From the NCBI GenBank assembly GCA_015064485.1, contig SVSD01000002.1:1-49708 (forward strand): a DNA stretch of 49,708 nucleotides. The letters run 5' to 3'. Every line of letters starts with the position of its first letter. Position 1 is the stretch's first letter. Positions 1 to 8,147 of this stretch are shown here, in pieces. A program made the translations under genes and the position numbers. The notes below the pieces were generated by a model. It did no database searches and had not been told where the DNA came from. It was given only the letters and a program-made list of their open reading frames with translations. This DNA comes from Oscillospiraceae bacterium. Its GTDB lineage: Bacteria; Bacillota; Clostridia; Oscillospirales; CAG-382.

Positions 1-157
1 TGCCCTCATTCAACCTAAACGGTGTTGTGTTATTTCCAATGTTAGTATTACTTTTATTGTAAGACAAACTCGGAAATAAATCAATGGAATTTCGTGTGTT
101 TTTGGATAATATTTTGTCAATATCTCCTAATTGTTTTCGTTCGAAATAATTTCTCAT
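1..157 (-). CDS. Unrecognised protein, N-terminal part (gene runs off the left edge)
   Basis: An open frame starts at ATG 157-155 on the minus strand and runs to the window edge without a stop (52 codons). The start is preceded by GAAAGGAAAG, a good ribosome binding site. A consensus promoter lies further upstream at 251-279, so this is probably a real gene. The visible N-terminus begins MRNYFERKQLGDIDKIL and is unusually rich in Asn, Ser and Thr after residue 18. I recognise no domain. It lies downstream of the trpB terminator and is not part of the trpB transcript. The 5' leader of about 90 nt contains a short palindrome, GGCAT-ATAT-ATGCC, at 222-235. Confidence 0.5.
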   Translation of the reverse strand, partial: MRNYFERKQLGDIDKILSKNTRNSIDLFPSLSYNKSNTNIGNNTTPFRLNEG

Positions 158-250
158 ACTTTCCTTTCATTATTTTTTCAGCTCCGGCTGCCAAAAACAC
201 TTTTTCCCGATCTTTCTTTTCGGCATATATATGCCTGCATCCGTATATAT

Positions 251-279
251 ATTATATCAAACATTCGTTCTTTTGTCAA
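251..279 (-). promoter_or_regulatory. Sigma-A promoter for the left-edge gene
   Basis: On the minus strand TTGACA (279-274) is followed after exactly 17 bp by TATAAT (256-251). The transcript would start near 244 and lead into the truncated gene beginning at 157. Confidence 0.75.
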
Positions 280-361
280 GAGGTTTTTGAAAAAATGTTT
301 GTTTTTTTAAAAAAGTGCGTAATTTTAGAACCCATATTAATAACAAGAAGAGGAAAACAAA

Positions 362-388
362 GCGTGATGTCCTTTAAGAACATCACGC
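362..388 (-). terminator. Rho-independent terminator of trpB
   Basis: The minus strand reads GCGTGATGT, a 9-nt loop, then ACATCACGC and a T-rich tail (TTTGTTTT). It starts 19 nt after the trpB stop codon. Region 1-361 otherwise holds only the left-edge gene and its promoter. Confidence 0.8.
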
Positions 389-406
389 CAAGATGAAATA
401 TTATTT

Positions 407-1627
407 TTATCTGATACCGAAGTTTTCAAGGACATAATCCATATCCTTGTCACCTCTGCCCGAAAGATTGATAAGAACAGAGCCGTGTTCCATCTGCTTT
501 GCAAGTTTCATACCGTATGCCACAGCATGAGAGCTTTCAATCGCAGGGATAATACCTTCGAGTCTTGCAAGTTTATAGAATGCATCGATCGTTTCTTCGT
601 CATCGATAACATCATACTTTACTCTTCCTATTTCCTGGAGAAAAGCGTGTTCAGGACCGGAGGAGGGATAATCAAGTCCGCTTGCAACAGAATATACAGG
701 GGCAGGCTCTCCGTTTTCATCCTTAAGCATTATACTGTTAAAGCCGTGCATAATTCCTTCTGTGCCGTATTTAAGGCTCGCGGCGTGGTCACCAAGCTTC
801 GGGCCTCTTCCCAAAGGCTCAATACCGTAAATGTCGATAGGATCATTAAGGAAGCCTGCGAAAAGACCTGCGGCATTAGAACCGCCTCCTACACACGCAA
901 CGATTGCGCTGGGAAGATGACCTGTCATTTCGATAAACTGCTCTCTTGCTTCAATTCCGACAACACTCTGGAAATCACGAACCATCATCGGGAAAGGATG
1001 AGGGCCGAGAACTGAACCTATGCAGTATATCGCATCATTATATTCCTTGCTGTACGCATCAAAAGCGGCGTCAACAGCCTCTTTAAGCGTTTTAAGTCCA
1101 TGGGTTACTTCGACAACATTAGCACCGAGTATCTTCATTCTTGCTACATTGGGAGCTTGTTTTTTAATATCGACAGAACCCATATAAATATCACATTCAA
1201 GTCCGAAATATGCGGCGGCTGTCGCAAGAGCAACACCGTGCTGACCCGCACCTGTTTCGGCAATCACCTTTTTCTTTCCCATATATTTTGCAAGAAGGGC
1301 TTCACCCATACAATGGTTGAGCTTATGTGCACCCGAGTGGTTCAAATCTTCTCTTTTTGCGTAAAGCTGAACCTTGCCGCCGAGAGCATCCGAAAGTCTT
1401 TCAAGATGGGAAACGGGGGTAGGTCTACCCTGGAACTCTTTTCTTATTCTGCGAAGTTCTGCAATAAATTTTCTCGACTGGCAGATAGAATAGTATGCAG
1501 TCGTAATTTCCGCCATTGCGGCCTTTAGTTTATCATCAACATAAACACCGCCGTATTTTCCGAAATAACCGTCTTTATCGGGATAGTTTGCAAAGTATGT
1601 GTCAAAATCCACATTGCTGAATTTCAT
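407..1627 (-). CDS. trpB: Tryptophan synthase beta chain
   Basis: PLP enzyme that condenses indole with L-serine to tryptophan, normally as an alpha2beta2 complex with TrpA in the cytosol. The 406-residue product has the family length and motifs: the PLP-lysine segment [10 protein letters not shown], the phosphate loop [16 protein letters not shown], the glycine-rich GGGSNAAG loop and the C-terminal [11 protein letters not shown] 1627 is chosen because GGAGG lies 8 nt upstream; an in-frame upstream start at 1642 would overlap that site. No trpA or other trp gene lies beside it: a terminator and an unrelated gene follow, and ksgA precedes. Expression is controlled by a tRNA-Trp T-box leader. 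It may partner a TrpA encoded elsewhere or salvage free indole. TrpB1-type identity is clear. Confidence 0.95.
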   Translation of the reverse strand: MKFSNVDFDTYFANYPDKDGYFGKYGGVYVDDKLKAAMAEITTAYYSICQSRKFIAELRRIRKEFQGRPTPVSHLERLSDALGGKVQLYAKREDLNHSGAHKLNHCMGEALLAKYMGKKKVIAETGAGQHGVALATAAAYFGLECDIYMGSVDIKKQAPNVARMKILGANVVEVTHGLKTLKEAVDAAFDAYSKEYNDAIYCIGSVLGPHPFPMMVRDFQSVVGIEAREQFIEMTGHLPSAIVACVGGGSNAAGLFAGFLNDPIDIYGIEPLGRGPKLGDHAASLKYGTEGIMHGFNSIMLKDENGEPAPVYSVASGLDYPSSGPEHAFLQEIGRVKYDVIDDEETIDAFYKLARLEGIIPAIESSHAVAYGMKLAKQMEHGSVLINLSGRGDKDMDYVLENFGIR

Positions 1628-1734
1628 TTTGTATTCCTCCAAAATATATATAAGATTAAATTTTTAAATAAAGTTTAATTTCGCCATCGTTCTTTCAAAA
1701 GTATCATATTGCCTCCTGCTTTTCAGGGACAAAC

Positions 1735-1769
1735 AAAAAATCCTTGACAGAATTTGGTTCCTGTCAAGG
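1735..1769 (-). terminator. T-box regulated terminator hairpin
   Basis: The minus strand reads CCTTGACAG, a 10-nt loop, CTGTCAAGG, then a run of six T. It lies just after the T-box core and is mutually exclusive with the antiterminator. Confidence 0.85.
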
Positions 1770-2016
1770 ACGAATAATACTTTATCCGCGTTGCCACCTT
1801 GATTCGCAAAATTGCGCACTTTAAGGATCAAAAAATCCCCGGCAACTAACGCATGCCCTCGCGTTACAGAATACTCTGAAAAACAAAGTTTTTCATTTGA
1901 CTGTACCCTCCGCGGTCCATTTGACGGTTTGTTTCTTGCCCGGCTCTCAGCTATCCCGAACTCTCTGTGAAGGCATATCCGCCTTTATCTCCGCATCAAC
2001 GGTTTATATTAACTTA
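1735..2016 (-). promoter_or_regulatory. T-box leader (tRNA-Trp responsive) upstream of trpB
   Basis: The minus-strand leader has the T-box core AAGGTGGCAACGCGG at 1800-1786, where the bulge UGGC is complementary to a GCCA tRNA 3' end, as expected for tRNA-Trp. A Stem I apical region (GGATAGCTGAGAGCC, about 1958-1944) precedes it. The specifier on the 3' side of Stem I reads TGG-ACC at 1919-1914, the Trp codon. A terminator hairpin follows at 1769-1742. Uncharged tRNA-Trp should stabilise the antiterminator and switch trpB on. T-box class is clear; the Trp assignment rests on both specifier and discriminator match. Confidence 0.92.
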
Positions 2017-2022
2017 TCAAAC

Positions 2023-2051
2023 ATTATAGCACCGTTTTTTTGTGATGTCAA
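2023..2051 (-). promoter_or_regulatory. Sigma-A promoter of trpB
   Basis: Perfect consensus on the minus strand: TTGACA (2051-2046), 17 bp, TATAAT (2028-2023). It sits 22 bp after the ksgA stop and separates trpB from the upstream transcript. Confidence 0.9.
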
Positions 2052-2072
2052 TAGTCTTTATAATAAATTTGT

Positions 2073-2945
2073 CTAAAAAAGTCTTTCTGCAAGTTCTACA
2101 AACTGTTCGGTTGAAAGTTCTTCTCCCCTTACAGTTGCTTTTCCGAACATCTCTGTCATAAGTTCAGTCAGACTTTCTTTTGTATTATACTTTGTACCGC
2201 CAAGCGACATAAGAGTATTTACAAGGGTTTTTCTTCTCATAGAAAAAGCCGCTTTTATGACTTTTGATGTTTTTTCTATCTGCTGTTTTGTATACTTTTC
2301 AGGAGAATAAAGAGATATTTTGACAACGCTTGAATCAACTTTCGGCTTAGGATTAAAATTACCTGCAGAAACATCAAAAAGCTTTGCTGCTTTTCCGTAA
2401 AGTCCTATTGCGGCGGTAATTGCGCCGTATTCTTCTGTTGAAGGTTTAGCGCAAAGCCTTCTTGCAACTTCCTTTTGTACCATAACAGTTATAAACGAAA
2501 ACTGTCCGTACTGTTCAAGGAGTTTCATCAAAACCGGGGTTGTTATATAATACGGGAGATTTGCACATACCGAAACCGGCAAAAGTTCGCCGTTAAACTG
2601 TCTGTACTGCGAAAGAAGCGGTTCAAGCTCAACTTTCATAACATCCTGATTTATGACTGTTATATTATCAAAATCCGCAAGCGATTCAGCAAGAATCGGA
2701 ATAAGTTCCTCATCTATTTCAACAGCCAAAACCTTAGTAAAACGCTTTGCAAGCTCCTTTGTAAGTATTCCGGCTCCCGGGCCTATCTCAAGAATAAGAC
2801 TTTTTGCGGTTTTCCCCTCAGAAACATCAAAGTCTGTACAGCCATCAGCAATACGGGAGGGAATTCGCACATCGGTAAGAAAATTCTGACCGTATTTTTT
2901 TTGCATTTTAAAGCCGTGTTTTTCAAGCAAATAATTATCTGACAT
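2073..2945 (-). CDS. rsmA: 16S rRNA (adenine1518-N6/adenine1519-N6)-dimethyltransferase
   Basis: KsgA/RsmA dimethylates two adjacent adenines in the 3' hairpin of 16S rRNA late in 30S assembly, using S-adenosylmethionine. The 290-residue protein shows the Rossmann SAM loop ILEIGPGAGILTKEL, the acidic strand VEIDEEL, and the catalytic motif IV NLPYYITTPVL, which replaces the NPPY of amino-methyltransferases. The C-terminal helical region carries FSMRRKTLVNTL, typical of the family. ATG 2945 is chosen because AGGAATTT lies just upstream; earlier in-frame codons lack a site. It follows the substrate-binding lipoprotein gene after a strong hairpin, so it probably depends on read-through or an unseen promoter. 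Confidence 0.95.
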   Translation of the reverse strand: MSDNYLLEKHGFKMQKKYGQNFLTDVRIPSRIADGCTDFDVSEGKTAKSLILEIGPGAGILTKELAKRFTKVLAVEIDEELIPILAESLADFDNITVINQDVMKVELEPLLSQYRQFNGELLPVSVCANLPYYITTPVLMKLLEQYGQFSFITVMVQKEVARRLCAKPSTEEYGAITAAIGLYGKAAKLFDVSAGNFNPKPKVDSSVVKISLYSPEKYTKQQIEKTSKVIKAAFSMRRKTLVNTLMSLGGTKYNTKESLTELMTEMFGKATVRGEELSTEQFVELAERLF

Positions 2946-2974
2946 ATAAATTCCTTTTTTGTTTATCTGCACAT

Positions 2975-3003
2975 CCGCCCCAAACCGTATCGGTTCGGGG
3001 CGG
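2975..3003 (-). terminator. GC-rich hairpin after the lipoprotein gene
   Basis: A 13-bp stem with a 3-nt loop. It is fully paired only as minus-strand RNA, where the single mismatch becomes a G-U pair, and it lies 15 nt after the lipoprotein stop codon. There is no U run behind it, so it may be a partial terminator or an mRNA 3'-end stabiliser before ksgA. Confidence 0.6.
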
Positions 3004-3017
3004 AAAGGTTATTTTTG

Positions 3018-4913
3018 TTATTCTTCGATTTCACTCAAAGCTTCGGACATCTTAAAGTTCTTGTAGCCGGAAAGCTTTGTTTCCGTAAGAACGGGATTTG
3101 CAAGGTTATTTACCTTTACGCCCGAAAGTTTGCCGGATATCATATAATTGTTTACGCCAAAGAACAAAGGAGCAGAGGGAACTTCGTTTGCAAGGATCGC
3201 TTCTGCCTGCTTGTAGATTGCAAGTCTTTCAGAAGCCTTTGACGCTGCAAGAATTCCATTTTCGGGAGCGATAGATTCTGCTGTCTTTGAATCGTAGCCG
3301 ATCTCACCTATCAAAGCATCGTATTCTTTATTTGAAAATCCGGTAACATGAGCTGTTGAGGGAAGTTTGCCTTCTTCGATCTCATCGTCGATGGGAACTA
3401 TGCTTCCGCTATACTGTGTAGCATAGGGTACGAGGAAAGAATATGCGTCGGGAGAAAGCGCACACTGATCAAATCCGATAACTTCAAAGTTGCCGGAAGC
3501 GAGCATTCTTTCGTATTCGGAAACCTTGTTTTCCTTATCGGAGAGAGAAGAAACTTTATTTACGGTAACTGTAAATCCGAGCTTCTTCCAGACATCCTGA
3601 GCATATTTTGCAACATCCGCTTCCCAATCAGATTCTTTTGTGATTGTTATTGCAAACGCGCCGCCTGTAGATTTTGCTTCTTTAAGAAGGGCTTTTGCTT
3701 CTTCGAGATTTGCCTGTGCAGAGATCACATCATCTGCGACCTTTCTGTAATCCTTTTTGCCCTTTGCATCCGCTTCAATACCTGTGGGAACATAACCTGT
3801 AGCAGGAACAACGCCCTTTCCGACGATTGCTGCGATTTCGTTTCTGTCAAGAGCAATCGAGAGAGCCTTTCTTACACGGGCATCCGAAAGAACTTCGTTA
3901 TTTGTGTTGAAGTAGTAAGTATAGGAAGAACCGTTTGCATAGCTCTTTATGTTCTTCTTGTTTGCTTCGTAGCCTTCCTTTGTAAATTCGCCGATAAGGA
4001 AAACTCTGTTAACATCATTTTTGAGGTTAAAGTTTTCGATCTGTGTATCAGCATCGTTACGGAAGTTTATCATAATTCTATAGGGCTTTACATATGTATC
4101 GTAATCCTGGTTTACGCTGAGATTTCTGTAATATGTGGAGCGTTCAAGAAGGAGGGATGTGGGCTTATTCTTGTTATATATCCATTCCTTTACAGCGAAC
4201 GGACCGTTTGTAACAATACTGCTGTATGCTTCATCGCCGTCTCTTAAATTCTTGAAATAAAGAGGCTGTGCCCAGTCGTCGCCGTACTGTGTTACTACAT
4301 CCTCGCGCAAGGGAGTAAACACGGGGCTTGAAAGGGTGCGAAGGAAATATTCAACATCGGTAAATTCCTTTTCAAATACGATTTCAATTGTACTTGCATT
4401 TATCGCGGAAAATCCGACATCATCAACCGTAACCATACCTGCCTTTGCATCTCTTGCATTTTCAATAGGGAAAAGCAAGCTTGCTGCAGGATTGGAATTA
4501 CCGGGAGCAAGAATTCTCTTGAAAGTATATGCGATATCATCGGAATCGACAGCTACGCCGTCAGACCAGCTTGTGCTTCTGAGCTTAAGCTGAAGCTTGA
4601 GCTTTCCGTCTCTTTCGTCTTCTTCATATTCCCAGCTCTTTATAAGTCCGCCTTCAAGATTTCCTTTTTCATCGATTGTGAAAAGGGGTTCATAAATAAG
4701 GCTGTAAAGCTTGTAAAGATCTGCATCATACTGAATTCTGCCGGGATCGAGATCATAAGGGAAGCTCGAAATATACATATTGATTTCTGCGCCCTTATCA
4801 ATTATTTCGTTTCCGTTTTCGTCAAGTTCTTTCTGACATCCTGTGAAAACGCCGGCTGTCATAAGAAGCACCATCATAAGCACAAAAACGGATTTGAATG
4901 TGTTCTTTTTCAT
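3018..4913 (-). CDS. ABC transporter substrate-binding lipoprotein, peptide (SBP family 5) type
   Basis: Extracytoplasmic lipoprotein of the OppA/DppA family, expected to bind peptides or related solutes and deliver them to an ABC permease. The 631-residue product has a lipoprotein signal, with a Lys-rich start, a hydrophobic core and the lipobox TGC-Q (Cys26). It is followed by the family-5 layout: the LIYEPLF region near residue 90, SDGVAVDSDDIAYTFKRIL, and VRKALSIALDRNEIA in the second lobe. RBS GGAGG lies 7 nt before ATG 4913. No permease or ATPase genes are adjacent, so it is an orphan binding protein. A consensus promoter at 5033-5061 and a long leader with a stem-loop precede it. Confidence 0.9.
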   Translation of the reverse strand: MKKNTFKSVFVLMMVLLMTAGVFTGCQKELDENGNEIIDKGAEINMYISSFPYDLDPGRIQYDADLYKLYSLIYEPLFTIDEKGNLEGGLIKSWEYEEDERDGKLKLQLKLRSTSWSDGVAVDSDDIAYTFKRILAPGNSNPAASLLFPIENARDAKAGMVTVDDVGFSAINASTIEIVFEKEFTDVEYFLRTLSSPVFTPLREDVVTQYGDDWAQPLYFKNLRDGDEAYSSIVTNGPFAVKEWIYNKNKPTSLLLERSTYYRNLSVNQDYDTYVKPYRIMINFRNDADTQIENFNLKNDVNRVFLIGEFTKEGYEANKKNIKSYANGSSYTYYFNTNNEVLSDARVRKALSIALDRNEIAAIVGKGVVPATGYVPTGIEADAKGKKDYRKVADDVISAQANLEEAKALLKEAKSTGGAFAITITKESDWEADVAKYAQDVWKKLGFTVTVNKVSSLSDKENKVSEYERMLASGNFEVIGFDQCALSPDAYSFLVPYATQYSGSIVPIDDEIEEGKLPSTAHVTGFSNKEYDALIGEIGYDSKTAESIAPENGILAASKASERLAIYKQAEAILANEVPSAPLFFGVNNYMISGKLSGVKVNNLANPVLTETKLSGYKNFKMSEALSEIEE

Positions 4914-4937
4914 TTATGTTCCTCCCTGTAATTGGTC

Positions 4938-4971
4938 GGACCGCTTTGGTGTTTTTCTCCCAAAACGGACC
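4938..4971 (-). promoter_or_regulatory. Leader stem-loop of the substrate-binding lipoprotein mRNA
   Basis: Two 12-nt arms (4938-4949 and 4960-4971) can pair at 11 of 12 positions around a 10-nt loop, about 15 nt before the ribosome binding site. It could influence mRNA stability or translation. It matches no riboswitch class I know. Confidence 0.4.
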
Positions 4972-5032
4972 TTCTTTGATTGATGTTTTTCTTTTACACA
5001 TCAAAAATGACATAACGATACACGATACCTAT

Positions 5033-5061
5033 ATTATACCATTCTTTTTATTAATCTGCAA
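5033..5061 (-). promoter_or_regulatory. Sigma-A promoter of the substrate-binding lipoprotein
   Basis: The minus strand reads TTGCAG (5061-5056), 17 bp, TATAAT (5038-5033). It gives a leader of about 110 nt. Confidence 0.75.
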
Positions 5062-5092
5062 CCAAAAAAAATCATATTTTCAAGATTTTGTC

Positions 5093-5127
5093 TTTTGCAC
5101 AATTCTTTTATAAAATCTTGTGCAAAA
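5093..5127 (-). terminator. Inverted repeat / probable terminator after the B12-radical SAM gene
   Basis: Perfect 10-bp arms TTTTGCACAA (5093-5102) and TTGTGCAAAA (5118-5127) flank a 15-nt AT-rich loop, 9 nt after the stop codon of the upstream minus-strand gene. The same decamer recurs in a palindrome near 21.47 kb. Confidence 0.5.
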
Positions 5128-5135
5128 TCTACAAA

Positions 5136-6800
5136 TCAAGGGCGTTTGCTCTTAAAACATAATCGGTTTTTTCTGTCTATAAAATAAACATTTTCGCAGT
5201 CAAACGAAAAGAGATGGGCTTCAAGTGCGGGAACGAAAATCTTTTGCGTATTTCGGATATCTGAATGTATAAATTGTTTTTTTGCAAAAGCGAGATATTT
5301 CTCCTCGTCTTCTGTATATATCCTTTCTGTTTCAAAAGGACATCTGCCCTGATTTGACATAAGATAATCGTATCTCAGACTTTCTTTTATATCATTTATA
5401 AGAGCTTTTTTGCCCTCAAAATAACAGTTTGCAAACCCAAGTATTTCACAATACAGTTTTTTTGATGATACGCTTCCCTTTTCGTTCAAAAATCTGCTCA
5501 GTTCAAAATAGAAATCAAAGGGACTTTCGCAGTTTTTTATCATCAGTGAAATTGCAGTATCAAAGCCGCTTTCCGCATCCGAAAACTTTTCGGCAACCTC
5601 GGCTATTCTTGTAAGCGTCATCATCTCGAAAAAGCTTATTTTGTCGGTTTCAAGAACGGTATAGGGCGGAACATCAAGGCTTTTCATTTTATATTTTCCG
5701 GCCTCGTTTTTCAAGGCTGTTCCGGGAAGAAGCTTCAAAAATCCCATCTGAAGTTTATGGCAATTCCCGTATACCTTATTAAAAGAGTTCCTGATATCAG
5801 AAAAACTGTCATTTGGCAAGCCGCAGATAAGATCAAGATGAAGTTCTATATTCGTTTTTTCTTTTAGTCTTTTGACATTTTCAAGTATTTTTCCTGTGTC
5901 GTCAGCTCTTCCTATTGCCTTAAGGCTTGCCGGATTTGCCGTCTGCACTCCTATCTCAAAGCGGAAAAGGTTTTCGGGGGCTTTTTCAAGAAGGGTCATC
6001 GTTTCTTCATCAAGAAGTGCCGCGCATATTTCAAAATGTATTGTTGCTCCCCTGTATTTACCGTTCTCATCAAGATTTTCAGCCGATTTTTCAATCATAT
6101 ATGAAAAAAGCTCATATGCTCTTTTTCTGTCATAGTTGAATGTTCTGTCAACAAGCTTAATAGCCTTTATGTCCTCGGACATAAGATGCGAAAGTTCTTG
6201 TTTTACAAGTTCTGCAGGTTTTGAACGAACACATTCTCCCTTTTTCTTTACAGATGAAAGACAGTAAGAGCACGAAAACGGACAGCCTCTTGTTGTTTCA
6301 TAATATATGAGCTTTCCGCAGGTTTCACCGTATTTTTCCGGATATGAAAAATACGGTTCGCAAGACGAGGAAAACTTTTCATAAACCCCAAAGTCAACAA
6401 ACCCTTTCTCGCACTTTCCGTTTGCGATTTCAACTATCGCTTCCTCGCCCTCGCCCCTTATGACATAATCGATAAAAGGATTCTGGTCTAGAAATGTTTC
6501 ATCCTCAAACGAAACCTCAGGGCCTCCGAAAACAACAGTACAGCCTGGTATAAGTTTCTTTATAAGACTTGCGGCAAGAAGCTGCTCCGATCTATTCCAG
6601 ATATAAACGGAAAAAGCATAAATATCGCCTTTTTTCTCATAAAGCTTTTCGCAAAGAGCAATAGCGCCGCCTCTGTCACCTATTGTGGTTTCGACTATTT
6701 CCGCTTCAAGCCCGTTGTCTTCAAGGCATCTTGCAAGTATTCTCACAGCAGAGTTTGTGTGAGTATATGAGGAGTTTTGTGCAACAAAAACTGTTTTCAT
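5136..6800 (-). CDS. B12-binding domain radical SAM protein
   Basis: A 554-residue protein with an N-terminal Rossmann-like cobalamin-binding domain (about 1-125; FAFSVYIWNR-like segment at 62-71 and VVFGGPEVSF near 89-98). A radical SAM core follows, with the CX3CX2C cluster motif at Cys173, Cys177 and Cys180 (TTRGCPFSCSYC). The rest, about 380-554, is an extension like the DUF4080 region often seen behind this architecture. Such enzymes use a 4Fe-4S cluster and SAM, with cobalamin, for methylations or rearrangements; the substrate here is unknown. ATG 6800 is chosen because AGGAAC lies about 10 nt upstream; an upstream start at 6842 lacks a site. It is transcribed alone, divergently from the SLH gene. 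Confidence 0.88.
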   Translation of the reverse strand: MKTVFVAQNSSYTHTNSAVRILARCLEDNGLEAEIVETTIGDRGGAIALCEKLYEKKGDIYAFSVYIWNRSEQLLAASLIKKLIPGCTVVFGGPEVSFEDETFLDQNPFIDYVIRGEGEEAIVEIANGKCEKGFVDFGVYEKFSSSCEPYFSYPEKYGETCGKLIYYETTRGCPFSCSYCLSSVKKKGECVRSKPAELVKQELSHLMSEDIKAIKLVDRTFNYDRKRAYELFSYMIEKSAENLDENGKYRGATIHFEICAALLDEETMTLLEKAPENLFRFEIGVQTANPASLKAIGRADDTGKILENVKRLKEKTNIELHLDLICGLPNDSFSDIRNSFNKVYGNCHKLQMGFLKLLPGTALKNEAGKYKMKSLDVPPYTVLETDKISFFEMMTLTRIAEVAEKFSDAESGFDTAISLMIKNCESPFDFYFELSRFLNEKGSVSSKKLYCEILGFANCYFEGKKALINDIKESLRYDYLMSNQGRCPFETERIYTEDEEKYLAFAKKQFIHSDIRNTQKIFVPALEAHLFSFDCENVYFIDRKNRLCFKSKRP

Positions 6801-6878
6801 TTTCAGGTTGTTCCTTTTTGAATATATTTCTTTTTTTGGCAAAAAATAATTTTAAACAATATTGAAAGGTTGGTTTTT

Positions 6879-8147
6879 ATGGATAAAAAAAGAATTATTT
6901 CTTTTCTTCTTGCTCTTTTCTTTGTTTTGAATACAGGCATTTTCGTTTTTGCCGACATAGGCTACGGACTTTCGATGTCGCTCGATATACTTGCCGACAA
7001 AAGCCGTATCAAAAAATGCGGTGTAAAGAACACCGTTTTGACTTTTGAAAAAAATGATTTTGAAAGAATGCTGGGTACGGGAGAGTATGTGACGATAAAT
7101 ACCCTTCCCGATAAAGCCCTCGGACAGCTTTTTCTCGGCGACAAAAAGATATCGGCAGGTCAGACTCTTACCCGCACAGCCGCATCAAAAATGCGTTTTG
7201 AACCCAAAACCAATGTTACGGGACAATCCGATTTTACCTTCAGTGATCCTGCAAATATCGGAAAATACGGAGTAATGTCGATTTATATTCTTGAAGAAAT
7301 AAATCTTTCTCCCATAATAAAAGAAATATCATTTGATACAGAAAAAAATATCTCCTATAAAGGATATTTCGAAGCTCACGACCCCGAAGGGGATGAGATC
7401 TCATTTTCTGTAGTAAGCTCTCCCCGGCACGGTATACTCCAGCTTCTCGACGAGAATTGCGGCTTTTTTATGTATACCCCGAAAACAGATTTTACAGGAA
7501 GAGATACCTTTAAGATCCGTTCAAAGGATTGTTACGGAAACCGCTCGGAAACTATAAGAATAATAGTTCATATAAACGAAAAAATGTCGGATACCGTATT
7601 TTCGGATATGACAAATCACTGGGCGCACACAGATGCCGCAAAGATATGCGATGCCCGTCTTATGTCCCCCGTATCGGTTGACGGAAAGCTTAATTTTCTG
7701 CCTGAAGAAACGATTTCAAGAGGGGATTTTCTTGCAATTTCGATGATAAGTGCGGGGCTTGAACCAAAGGTTGAAAGAGTTTTGAAAACTTCTTTTTATG
7801 ACGACAGCACTATCCCCGTAAATATAAAAAGCTATGCCGAAGCCGCAAAAGCTCTCGGCATCATAAACGGATATGAAGAAAACCAAAAATTGCTTTTCAA
7901 AAGTGCCGATCCCATAACAAGAGAAGAAGCCGCCCTTATCATCTCAAGAATTCTCTCGGTCTGCGGCTCGTTTGACAGCGATGCATACCTTGCGGGAATT
8001 CTTGTAGGTGTTGGCAAAGGAGAAAAGGCGCAGGAAGATTTTGTCACCCGCGCCCAGACTGCAAGAATTTACAGTAATATGACAGATTATTTTGAAAGCG
8101 AAAGCTTTTTCACTTTTTCCTCATCGGCGGTAACATACGCCGAATAA
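6879..8147 (+). CDS. Secreted surface protein with cadherin-like and SLH domains
   Basis: Exported cell-surface protein of 422 residues. Residues 1-25 form a signal peptide (MDKKR start, hydrophobic core, cut near VFA). Region 130-240 contains a bacterial cadherin/tandem-95-type module (HDPEGDEISFSVVSSPRHG and YTPKTDFTGRDTFKI). Residues 245-420 hold S-layer homology repeats beginning SDMTNHWAHTDAAKI, then SRGDFLAISMI and TREEAALIISRIL, which usually anchor to pyruvylated wall polymer. ATG 6879 has GAAAGG 9 nt upstream; a TTG at 6870 is too close to that site. The final 61 bp overlap the convergent 3' end of rqcH, so the two genes share coding DNA on opposite strands. Confidence 0.85.
   Translation: MDKKRIISFLLALFFVLNTGIFVFADIGYGLSMSLDILADKSRIKKCGVKNTVLTFEKNDFERMLGTGEYVTINTLPDKALGQLFLGDKKISAGQTLTRTAASKMRFEPKTNVTGQSDFTFSDPANIGKYGVMSIYILEEINLSPIIKEISFDTEKNISYKGYFEAHDPEGDEISFSVVSSPRHGILQLLDENCGFFMYTPKTDFTGRDTFKIRSKDCYGNRSETIRIIVHINEKMSDTVFSDMTNHWAHTDAAKICDARLMSPVSVDGKLNFLPEETISRGDFLAISMISAGLEPKVERVLKTSFYDDSTIPVNIKSYAEAAKALGIINGYEENQKLLFKSADPITREEAALIISRILSVCGSFDSDAYLAGILVGVGKGEKAQEDFVTRAQTARIYSNMTDYFESESFFTFSSSAVTYAE

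Noticed and set aside
94-396. 100-codon plus-strand frame at the left end
   Set aside because: It runs through the trpB terminator and the promoter of the left-edge gene in the antisense direction; composition is Phe/Ile-rich without a recognisable domain or ribosome binding site.
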